Source: Pseudomonadota bacterium
GTDB taxonomy: Bacteria > Pseudomonadota > Gammaproteobacteria > Burkholderiales > Burkholderiaceae_B
Direction: 5' to 3'
Assembly: GCA_023437255.1 (NCBI GenBank)
Contig: JAEZGR010000325.1
Location: forward strand, 1 to 9,058
DNA: 9,058 nt
The notes under the pieces were generated by a model. That model had not been told where the DNA came from. It ran no database searches and saw only the letters and a list, made by a program, of their open reading frames with translations. How positions within the stretch are numbered: position 1 is the first letter of the stretch; each line of letters opens with the position of its first letter. A program made the translations under genes and the position numbers. Of the stretch, positions 1-7,151 are shown piece after piece.

Positions 1-24
1 GTGGAGTACCCGCAGGGAGGCCTC

Positions 25-660
25 ATGCAGATCCTTGAAACGATCCAGGCCCACGTCGCAGCGATGCGCTTGCCCTTGTACGCAGTCACGCTCAGCGCAG
101 TGGCCAAATCCAGGACACCCGTCATGCTCATACTTCACTGGCACGGCTTCTACCGTGAGTCACCGCTACGGCTCGAAGGCATCGACCTGCCCGTGCGCTC
201 AGTAGCAGGCTCGGCCCTGCAGATCGATACGCAGTGGCAGGAAGTCGAAACGTGGGACGAAGCGATGCTGGACGCCGCATGGCGGCTGGGCGCCTGGAAT
301 CTCGAGCGTGAAACCCATCGGCCGTGGTGCCGGCTCAATGCGCCGCTGGAAGAAACCCTGGCCTGTCACCGCGCATTTGCCGACTACCGAGAGAGCCCGG
401 CCGAAAGCCACGTTATCGTCAACTCGCCGGATCAGGCAGAACTGCTTGAGCTTGCGGCGATGCGCGGTTATGTGCGATGGCTGTTCCGTCCACGGCGCTA
501 CGGCATCTGGAAGGAAGTTGACGACGACGACATCACACGCGACACCGTCGACGCGCGCTCGACGCCCTGCCCCGTGAAGGCAGCACCGTTCGACCGCCAT
601 CGCCCCGGTCGCAGGGTTTACCGACTGGGCCGGGCCGGCACCATCTGGGTGAGAAGCTGA
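25..660 (+). CDS. Hypothetical protein, 211 aa, unrecognised family
   Basis: I do not recognise this protein. The reading frame is open from the window's first base (a GTG in frame), but the ATG at 25 is preferred because AGGGAGG at 14-20 lies four bases upstream. An upstream start outside the window cannot be excluded. The product is soluble-looking, with no signal peptide or clear membrane segment. Its middle is rich in Trp, Glu and Arg (for example HWHGFYRE near residues 38-45 and WRLGAWNLERE near 85-95). The C-terminal third is very basic (RHRPGRRVYRLGR), after an acidic patch EVDDDDITRD. Codon use resembles the neighbours, and the frame has no internal stop over 630 bases, so it is likely a real gene. 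It ends 122 bases before groES and is separated from it by a heat-shock promoter and a hairpin, so it is probably a separate transcription unit. No function is proposed. Confidence 0.6.
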   Translation: MQILETIQAHVAAMRLPLYAVTLSAVAKSRTPVMLILHWHGFYRESPLRLEGIDLPVRSVAGSALQIDTQWQEVETWDEAMLDAAWRLGAWNLERETHRPWCRLNAPLEETLACHRAFADYRESPAESHVIVNSPDQAELLELAAMRGYVRWLFRPRRYGIWKEVDDDDITRDTVDARSTPCPVKAAPFDRHRPGRRVYRLGRAGTIWVRS

Positions 661-676
661 GCCTCACATTCCAACG

Positions 677-704
677 CTTGAAACTCGGAAAAGCGCCCCC
701 ATTT
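677..704 (+). promoter_or_regulatory. Sigma-32 (RpoH) heat-shock promoter of groES-groEL
   Basis: CTTGAAA at 677-683 and CCCCATTT at 697-704 are separated by 13 bases. This matches the known RpoH consensus CTTGAAA-N(11-16)-CCCCATnT at every defined position. Transcription would begin near 711, giving a leader of about 70 nt before the groES ATG at 783. No CIRCE element (TTAGCACTC-N9-GAGTGCTAA) is visible, so HrcA control is not supported and heat induction through RpoH is the inferred regulation. Confidence 0.85.
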
Positions 705-715
705 TCTGGCACGCA

Positions 716-731
716 GCCCGCTGAGGCGGGC
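716..731 (+). other. GC-rich hairpin in the groES leader or upstream terminator
   Basis: GCCCGC (716-721) and GCGGGC (726-731) form a perfect six-base-pair stem around the loop TGAG, followed by the pyrimidine-rich GCTTTCCCTTTG. A longer, mutually exclusive pairing is possible between AAAGCGCCC (690-698) and GGGCGCTTT (728-736). The outer pairing looks like a terminator for the upstream gene, while the inner stem would sit at the very 5' end of the heat-shock transcript. Which role applies, if either, cannot be settled from the sequence. Confidence 0.45.
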
Positions 732-782
732 GCTTTCCCTTTGACTTCAATAGTTTGGTCATTGATTTAAAGGAGTTTGATC

Positions 783-1100
783 ATGACGATTCGTCCCCTT
801 CACGACCGGGTTATCGTCAAGCGTATTGAAAAGGAACGCCAGACCGCTTCCGGCATCGTCATTCCCGACTCTGCCGCCGAGAAGCCGGAGCAAGGCGAAG
901 TCATGGCGGTGGGCCCGGGCAAACGCACGTCCGACGGCACCGTTCTGCCCATGCAGATCAAGGTCGGCGACAAGGTGCTTTTCGGCAAATACGCCGGACA
1001 GACCGTCAAGGTGAATGACGAAGAAGTTCTCGTCCTGCGCGAGGACGACATCCTGGCCGTCATTGAAGACGGCGAAGAAAAACTGAAGAAAGCAGCCTGA
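783..1100 (+). CDS. groES: Co-chaperonin GroES (Cpn10), with extended C-terminus
   Basis: GroES is the heptameric cytoplasmic lid that closes the GroEL cavity during ATP-driven protein folding. The 105-residue product begins [12 protein letters not shown] and has the Cpn10 fold signature. The mobile loop spans about residues 17-35 and carries the GroEL-contacting hydrophobic tripeptide IVI at 25-27. GEVMAVGPG follows at about 38-46, then [17 protein letters not shown] at 61-77 and the [15 protein letters not shown] end segment. The ATG at 783 is preferred over the in-frame TTG at 777 because AGGAG at 771-775 is seven bases upstream. Most proteobacterial GroES proteins end close to the ILAV segment (about 95-97 aa). 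Here a charged tail [11 protein letters not shown] adds about ten residues. groEL starts 24 bases after the stop, so the two are cotranscribed from the heat-shock promoter at 677-704. Confidence 0.96.
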   Translation: MTIRPLHDRVIVKRIEKERQTASGIVIPDSAAEKPEQGEVMAVGPGKRTSDGTVLPMQIKVGDKVLFGKYAGQTVKVNDEEVLVLREDDILAVIEDGEEKLKKAA

Positions 1101-1124
1101 CACAGCTGATACAGGAGTACGACT

Positions 1125-2747
<1,623 letters not shown>

Positions 2748-2767
2748 GCCCCGAGCGCGCATGTGAC

Positions 2768-2805
2768 AATGGCCAGGAGCTCAGGCTCCTGGCCATTTTC
2801 TTGTT
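2768..2805 (+). terminator. Rho-independent terminator of groES-groEL
   Basis: AATGGCCAGGAGC (2768-2780) pairs perfectly with GCTCCTGGCCATT (2785-2797), giving a 13-base-pair stem with a TCAG loop, followed by TTCTTGTT. It begins about 20 bases after the groEL stop. On the opposite strand the bases after the stem are not T-rich, so it is mainly a plus-strand terminator, although it could also block convergent readthrough from the tas-like gene. Confidence 0.9.
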
Positions 2806-2823
2806 CGAAACGCCCGACTCGCA

Positions 2824-2842
2824 AGCAGGCAGAACGCCTGCT
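2824..2842 (-). terminator. Weak candidate terminator hairpin after the tas-like gene
   Basis: AGCAGGC (2824-2830) and GCCTGCT (2836-2842) form a seven-base-pair stem with a five-base loop. It lies about ten bases beyond the stop codon of the minus-strand aldo/keto reductase. The following minus-strand bases (TTGCGAGTC) have little of a T-tract, so termination efficiency is uncertain. The stronger 2768-2797 stem lies next in the same direction. Confidence 0.4.
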
Positions 2843-2851
2843 CACGGCGCG

Positions 2852-3901
2852 TCAGGGGCCCGGATTCGGGCTCTTCAGATGAACGGCATCGATGGCCTTC
2901 AGCAGCTCAGGCGACAGCTCATAATCGACGCTGTCGATGTTCTCCTTGAGCTGATCCATCCGCGTGGCACCAATCAGATTGCTGATGACAAACGGCTGCT
3001 GGTTCACGAAGGCCTGCGCCATGATCGCCGGCGACAGACCGTGGTCACGCGCAAGCTGCACGTACTCGGCCACCGCCTGCTGCGCCTGCGGATTGGCATA
3101 ACGCTGGAAGCGGGTAAAGAGCGTGAGCCGCGCGCCTTCCGGGCGTGCACCGTTCAGATATTTTCCGGTGAGTTCGCCCATGGCCAGCGGCGAATACGCC
3201 AGCAAGCCGACGCCATCAAGATCGGCAAATTCAGACAGCCCGTTTTCATAGGTGCGATTCAGCAGGTTATACGGATTCTGAACGGAGACGATGCGTGGCA
3301 GACCGCGAATTTCCGCCCACTTGAGAAACTGGGCCACCCCCCACGGCGTTTCGTTCGAGACCCCCACATGGCGAACCTTGCCGGCCTTCACGAAATCGCC
3401 CAGCACCTCGAGGGTTTCTTCGATGGGCACCGGATCGTTGTTCAAGCCCCAGGGGTAGCCATGACGGCCCAGGTTGGTGGTGGTGCGCTCCGGCCAATGC
3501 AGTTGGTACAGATCGAGGTAATCGGTCTGCAGACGTTTCAGGCTGTCTTCAAGTGCCTGGGTCAGGTGCTTGCGATCAAGGCGTGGCTTGCCGTCGCGAA
3601 AATGCGCCGGACGCTGAGGGTCGGAGACCGGGCCCACCACCTTGCTGGCCAGCACAATGTCATTGCGCCGGCCGGTCTTGGCGAGCCAGGTTCCAATATA
3701 AGCCTCGGTGCGGCCCTGCGTTTCGGGTTTGGGCGGTACCGGGTACATCTCAGCGGTATCGATCAGATTCACGCCTCGCGACAACGCGTAGTCGATCTGC
3801 TCATGCGCTTCGGCTTCGGAATTCTGTTCGCCCCAGGTCATGGTGCCCAGCCCGATCAGGCTGACTTCGATGTCTGTATGGCCAAGTTTGCGGTACTTCA
3901 A
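2852..3901 (-). CDS. tas: Tas-like NADP(H)-dependent aldo/keto reductase
   Basis: This is a cytoplasmic aldo/keto reductase with a TIM barrel that reduces aldehydes or ketones with NADPH. Its physiological substrate is unknown. It resembles E. coli Tas along its whole length, with shared segments LGLGTMTWGEQNSEAEAH, INLID.AEMYPVPP-type, ETQGRTEAYIG, SLKRLQTDYLDLYQLHWP and GVSNETPWGV. The length (349 aa) is close to that of Tas (346). Numbered from the alternative GTG start, the AKR catalytic tetrad is present as Asp51, Tyr56, Lys90 and His138. The longest frame starts at a GTG at 3910, but GGAG (minus strand, 3913-3910) overlaps that codon. The same GGAG is eight bases before an in-frame TTG at 3901, and starting there gives the family-like N-terminus MKYRKLGHTD, so TTG is preferred. 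It lies about 50 bases downstream of the lysR-type gene on the same strand, so cotranscription is possible. Naming rests on similarity recalled from E. coli Tas. Confidence 0.92.
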   Translation of the reverse strand: MKYRKLGHTDIEVSLIGLGTMTWGEQNSEAEAHEQIDYALSRGVNLIDTAEMYPVPPKPETQGRTEAYIGTWLAKTGRRNDIVLASKVVGPVSDPQRPAHFRDGKPRLDRKHLTQALEDSLKRLQTDYLDLYQLHWPERTTTNLGRHGYPWGLNNDPVPIEETLEVLGDFVKAGKVRHVGVSNETPWGVAQFLKWAEIRGLPRIVSVQNPYNLLNRTYENGLSEFADLDGVGLLAYSPLAMGELTGKYLNGARPEGARLTLFTRFQRYANPQAQQAVAEYVQLARDHGLSPAIMAQAFVNQQPFVISNLIGATRMDQLKENIDSVDYELSPELLKAIDAVHLKSPNPGP

Positions 3902-3952
3902 GGTCGGCACTCCGTTTGTTGCGATCTAAAGCAATACTAGCGCATGTGCGGG

Positions 3953-4858
3953 TCATGCCGGCGTCGTTCCGTGCCCGCCCGCCATCGTCTGCTTTCGAAT
4001 CAAGGTAATGAAAGCACTGCTGACGGGCGTTTGCACATGGCTGTCAGAGAACAACAGGCCGTGTGTGCGTACGGGGGTCGGGCCCTCGAGCGGGATCACC
4101 CGCCAGGGTCGACTGTGTTCGGCCACGGCACTGGGGGCGACAATGGCCCCGACCTTCGCGCGACTGAGCAGCGCGAACATGGCGGGCAGCGTGTTCATTT
4201 CGGCAATGACATTCGGCTCGGCGCCAGCGGCGCTGAAGCACTCGTCGAGCAGGCGGCGAGTTGAAAACGTCTGAGGCAGCAGCACCAGCGATTCACGGTG
4301 CAGTTCGGCGATGCGCAGACGCTTGCGCTTGGCAAGCGGATGGGACGGTGACACGACCAGCGCGAGGTCCTCGTTGAACAACGGCTCGAAACGGATGTCT
4401 GTCTGGTGCTCGGGTCGGTAGCCGATGCCGACATCCAGAGATTCGGCCTTCAGGCCTTCGGTGATGGCGTCGCCCGACAGCTCCTCGACCACGACGCGGA
4501 CGGTCGGATACTGCCGGAGAAAGAGCGCGATGCAGTCGGGAAGGAAACCAAGATTGAACGTGTGCGTGGTGCCGATACGTACGGTACCCGTCATGTCGAC
4601 CGGGTTCTGCTTGAGTTCGCTGAGCCCCTGATCGATGACAGCCAATGCCCGCGTGGCATACGCCAGAAACGATTCGCCTGCTTCCGTCAGCACGACCCGC
4701 CGGGTCTGGCGCTCGAACAGGTCCTTGCCAAGCTCTTCTTCAAGCTGACGAATCTGATGTGAAAGCGTTGACTGCGTGACATGCACGCGTTCGGCGGCCC
4801 GGGTGAAGTTCAGGGACTCGGCCAGCGCGATGAAGTAACGAAGATGCCGCAGCTCCAT
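3953..4858 (-). CDS. LysR-family transcriptional regulator, CynR-like
   Basis: This is a 301-residue cytoplasmic DNA-binding regulator. An N-terminal winged helix-turn-helix spans residues 1-60 (MELRHLRYFIALAE, FTRAAERVHVTQSTLSHQIRQLEEELG, LFERQTRRVVLTEAGE). A linker helix follows, then the two-lobed effector domain from about 92 onward (GTVRIGTTHTFNLGFLP, LDVGIGYRP, LALVVSPSHPLA, LVLLPQTFSTR). The effector domain resembles CynR-type regulators, but its ligand cannot be predicted. The ATG at 4858 is preferred over the in-frame GTG at 4864. AGAGG (minus strand 4868-4864) sits at proper spacing for the ATG and overlaps the GTG, and MELRHLRYF is the usual LysR start. It is transcribed divergently from the Bug receptor/CoA-transferase operon and shares a 144-base intergenic region with a good LysR operator, so it is the likely regulator of that operon and of itself. 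Confidence 0.95.
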   Translation of the reverse strand: MELRHLRYFIALAESLNFTRAAERVHVTQSTLSHQIRQLEEELGKDLFERQTRRVVLTEAGESFLAYATRALAVIDQGLSELKQNPVDMTGTVRIGTTHTFNLGFLPDCIALFLRQYPTVRVVVEELSGDAITEGLKAESLDVGIGYRPEHQTDIRFEPLFNEDLALVVSPSHPLAKRKRLRIAELHRESLVLLPQTFSTRRLLDECFSAAGAEPNVIAEMNTLPAMFALLSRAKVGAIVAPSAVAEHSRPWRVIPLEGPTPVRTHGLLFSDSHVQTPVSSAFITLIRKQTMAGGHGTTPA

Positions 4859-4871
4859 TGCCACCTCTTAT

Positions 4872-4890
4872 TGATCGACACCATCGATCA
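4872..4890. promoter_or_regulatory. LysR-type operator (palindrome with ATC-N9-GAT)
   Basis: TGATCGA (4872-4878) and TCGATCA (4884-4890) form a perfect seven-base inverted repeat around CACCA. It contains ATC-N9-GAT, a form of the T-N11-A LysR-family box (T4875 and A4887 are symmetric about 4881). A half-site copy, ATCAATCAT at 4902-4910, repeats ATCGATCAT (4883-4891) with one mismatch at a 19-base offset, about two helical turns away on the side of the operon. This arrangement resembles the recognition site plus activation site of known LysR regulators. The palindrome lies 14 bases upstream of the lysR ATG. Confidence 0.75.
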
Positions 4891-4892
4891 TA
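4887..4892 (-). promoter_or_regulatory. Candidate -10 box of the lysR-type gene
   Basis: On the minus strand 4892-4887 reads TATGAT, a good -10 hexamer, about 28 bases upstream of the ATG at 4858. It overlaps the right arm of the 4872-4890 palindrome, so regulator binding would block it, as expected for negative autoregulation. The -35 region 17-18 bases upstream is A-rich (TAAAAA) and does not match consensus. Confidence 0.4.
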
Positions 4893-4927
4893 ACGTACGA
4901 AATCAATCATTTTTATCTTTCCCTGTG

Positions 4928-4952
4928 AGTCTTTAGACTAAGCGTGCAGTCT
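4928..4952 (+). promoter_or_regulatory. Candidate promoter -10 of the operon with AGTCT repeats
   Basis: TAGACT (4934-4939) is a plausible -10 box for the operon beginning at 5003. The -35 region (about 4911-4916, TTTTAT) is poor, as is usual for activator-dependent promoters. The -10 box is embedded in AGTCT-TT-AGACT (4928-4939), and a third AGTCT lies exactly 20 bases from the first at 4948-4952. A small CGGGA/TCCCG hairpin (4969-4983) follows in the leader, just before the ribosome-binding site. All of this is inferred by eye. Confidence 0.35.
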
Positions 4953-5002
4953 GACAAAAATTCCAGGCCGGGACCCGCTCCCGCACTACCGAGGAGGCAC
5001 CA

Positions 5003-6016
5003 ATGATTCCTGCACACAAGAATGCCGGCGGACACGGTCCGCGGCGCACCGTATTGGCAGCGCTGCTTGCTGCGCCGTTGATGATGCTGGGCGTATCCGC
5101 GCACGCGTCCGACGCATCCGACTTTCCGTCGAAACCGATCCGCATGATCGTTCCCTTTGGCCCGGGCACCACCACCGATACCATCTCGCGCCTGGTCGCC
5201 GACCGCATGGCACAGGAACTGGGGCAATCGATCGTTGTTGAAAACCGCGCTGGGGCAGGCGGCACGATCGGCACTTCGCAGGTGGCACGAAGCCCGGCCG
5301 ACGGCTATACCATCGTCATGGGCACGGTGGGCACACACGCCATCAACAAGGAGCTCTATTCGACACGCGGCTACGATCCCGAAGGCGACTTCAAGCCGAT
5401 CGCCTTCGTCGGGCAGACCCCCACCTTCCTGGTCGTCAGTGCCAGTTCACCCTACCAATCCGTGAAGGATCTGGCTGAGGCGGCCGCCAAGTCGCCAGGT
5501 ATCAGCTTTTCGTCGGCCGGGAGCGGCACTTCCGGGCACCTTGCCGGCGAGCTGTTGAAAGACAGATTGGGCGGCGATATGGTTCACGTTCCGTACAAGG
5601 AAGGCGCCATGGCCCTGCAGGACGTGATGTCCGGCCAGGTTCAATTCATGTTCTATCACCCGGCCGCCGTCTTGCCGCATGTACGCGCCGGCAAGCTCCG
5701 AGCGATCGGTGTGTCGAGCAGCAAGCCAAGCGCCGCGGCTCCCGAAGTACCCAGCATTGCCGACGAAACCAAGAGCGATTTCGACCTGGTGGCGTGGTTC
5801 ATGATGTACGCGCCGGCAGCCACGCCGGATCCGGTCATGGCCAAGTTGAAAGCGGCCGCCGAGACCACGCTCTCTGATCCCGCCGTCATGGAGCAGCTCA
5901 AGCGCCAGGGTGTGGAGCCGGGCGGCGAGTCCACCAAGGACGTCGCGAACTTCGCCAAGGTCGAAATCGAAAAATGGGCAGACCTGGTACGAAAGTCAGG
6001 CGCCAAGGTGAATTAA
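5003..6016 (+). CDS. Bug-family (TctC) periplasmic solute receptor
   Basis: This is a periplasmic binding protein of the tripartite tricarboxylate transporter (TTT) receptor family. Known members capture carboxylates such as citrate or aromatic and dicarboxylic acids, usually for a TctA/TctB membrane partner. The 337-residue product has an N-terminal signal peptide: basic HGPRR at 11-15, hydrophobic core VLAALLAAPLMMLG, and probable cleavage after AHA at about residue 35. The arginine pair followed by TVL is a weak Tat-like feature, though Sec export fits as well. Family signatures include YPSKPIR-type FPSKPIRMIVPFGPG at 41-55, GQSIVVENRAGAGGTIGT at 75-91, a DGYTI segment near 100, and the VPYKEGAMALQDVMSGQVQFMF stretch near 196-217. 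The ATG at 5003 has GAGGAGG at 4991-4997. It is the first gene of the operon and lies 15 bases before the next. No TctA or TctB gene is in the window, so the transporter partner is elsewhere or the protein works as an orphan receptor or sensor. Confidence 0.94.
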   Translation: MIPAHKNAGGHGPRRTVLAALLAAPLMMLGVSAHASDASDFPSKPIRMIVPFGPGTTTDTISRLVADRMAQELGQSIVVENRAGAGGTIGTSQVARSPADGYTIVMGTVGTHAINKELYSTRGYDPEGDFKPIAFVGQTPTFLVVSASSPYQSVKDLAEAAAKSPGISFSSAGSGTSGHLAGELLKDRLGGDMVHVPYKEGAMALQDVMSGQVQFMFYHPAAVLPHVRAGKLRAIGVSSSKPSAAAPEVPSIADETKSDFDLVAWFMMYAPAATPDPVMAKLKAAAETTLSDPAVMEQLKRQGVEPGGESTKDVANFAKVEIEKWADLVRKSGAKVN

Positions 6017-6031
6017 GGTCGGACCACTGAC

Positions 6032-7105
6032 ATGCAGGCCTTCGAATACACCTCGCAGCCGGTCCGGGTCGTTTTCCGGGCCAGCGCCTGGAGCGTCCTG
6101 AAAGCAGAAACCGTTGCTCTGGGCGCAAGACGCGCATTCGTCTTGTGTACGCCGCGACAGCGCGCGCTGGCGCTGTCGGCGCTCGACGCGCTGGCGGACC
6201 TTGGCGCGGGGTACTTCGATCAGGCCGCCATGCATGTTCCGCTCCCCGCGGTCCAGGCAGCAGTGCAGGCCGCTCAAGCGGTCTCAGCTGACTGCATCGT
6301 GGCGGTGGGGGGCGGCTCGACCATAGGACTGGCGAAGGCGCTCGCTGTACAAACGCCCATGCCGATCGTCGCGGTACCCACCACGTACTCGGGGTCCGAA
6401 ATGACTGCCATCTACGGCGTCACCGAAGAGGGCGTCAAACGGACGGGCAAGCACGCCAACGCATTGCCGCGCACGGTGATCTACGACCCGGCACTGAGCC
6501 TGCACCTACCCCTCGCCGTCTCCGTCACCAGCGGTCTGAATGCCATCGCCCACGCCGCGGAAGGACTTTACGCGCGCGACGGCAATCCGCTCCTGTCGAC
6601 CATCGCAGAAGAAGGAATTCGCGCGATGGCCGCGGGCATGCAAGCGCTGCTGCGCAACGGCGAAGACATCGAAGCGCGCAGCGAGTGCCTCTATGGAAGC
6701 TGGTTGTGCGGAACCGTGCTGGGAAGCGCCGGCATGAGCCTGCACCACAAGCTTTGCCATACGCTGGGTGGCAGCTTCGATCTGCCGCATGCCGAAACGC
6801 ACGCCGTGGTGTTGCCCCACGCCATGGCCTATAACTCGGCAGCCGCGCCCGAGGCCATGCGTCGCATTACGCGAGCCCTGGGCCGACCCGGGCAAGCCGC
6901 GGCAACCGCCCTGTACGAGCTGGCTCGATCCTTGGGCGCCCCCACCTCCCTGCGTGAAATCGGCATGAAGGAGGCGGATCTCGATCTTGCCGCCCGTCTA
7001 GCCGTCGCACAACCCTATTGGAATCCCCGAGCGGTCGACCAGGCAGGCGTACGCGCCCTTCTGCAGTCTGCCTTCGATGGGCGACAACCTCAGGATCTCC
7101 ATTGA
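6032..7105 (+). CDS. Maleylacetate reductase-like Fe-ADH family dehydrogenase
   Basis: This is a cytoplasmic NAD(P)H-dependent reductase of the iron-containing alcohol dehydrogenase superfamily, closest in motifs to maleylacetate reductase (maleylacetate to 3-oxoadipate, EC 1.3.1.32). Visible motifs in the 357-residue protein are the nucleotide-binding GGGSTIGLAKA at 93-103, PTTYSGSEMT at 116-125, SVTSGLNAIAHAAEGLY at 164-180, LHHKLCHTLGGSFDLPHAETHAVVLPH at 237-263, and length typical of the family. In classical Fe-ADHs the NAIAH position has Asp as a metal ligand. Here it is Asn170, as in maleylacetate reductases, so metal dependence may be absent. The ATG at 6032 has only a weak ribosome-binding site (GGA at 6021-6023), and translation may be coupled to the receptor gene ending 15 bases upstream. 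The neighbours are not ring-cleavage dioxygenases, so the true substrate may be another unsaturated or oxo dicarboxylate. Confidence 0.88.
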   Translation: MQAFEYTSQPVRVVFRASAWSVLKAETVALGARRAFVLCTPRQRALALSALDALADLGAGYFDQAAMHVPLPAVQAAVQAAQAVSADCIVAVGGGSTIGLAKALAVQTPMPIVAVPTTYSGSEMTAIYGVTEEGVKRTGKHANALPRTVIYDPALSLHLPLAVSVTSGLNAIAHAAEGLYARDGNPLLSTIAEEGIRAMAAGMQALLRNGEDIEARSECLYGSWLCGTVLGSAGMSLHHKLCHTLGGSFDLPHAETHAVVLPHAMAYNSAAAPEAMRRITRALGRPGQAAATALYELARSLGAPTSLREIGMKEADLDLAARLAVAQPYWNPRAVDQAGVRALLQSAFDGRQPQDLH

Positions 7106-7151
7106 AAGCCGCGCCCCTTGCGGCGAGTCACAACGTATCTACAGGAATGAC

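Noticed and set aside
741..770. TTGACT at 741-746 as a -35 box of a housekeeping groES promoter
   Set aside because: At 16-18 base spacing the -10 region is a poor match (GATTTA-like), and the transcript would start on top of the ribosome-binding site. The sigma-32 promoter upstream is far better.
3934..3939. Minus-strand TAGTAT as a -10 box for the tas-like gene
   Set aside because: No -35 match exists at 16-18 bases upstream (the region is GC-rich lysR coding sequence), so an independent promoter is not supported.
2801..3940. A 379-codon open frame on the plus strand opposite the tas-like gene
   Set aside because: It is a long antisense shadow typical of GC-rich DNA. It has no recognisable motifs, while the minus-strand frame matches the aldo/keto reductase family throughout.
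7077..7151. Upstream ATG (7077) extending the lyase-like protein by 25 residues into the reductase gene
   Set aside because: The extension lacks family similarity. The ATG at 7152 has a proper ribosome-binding site and a natural N-terminus.
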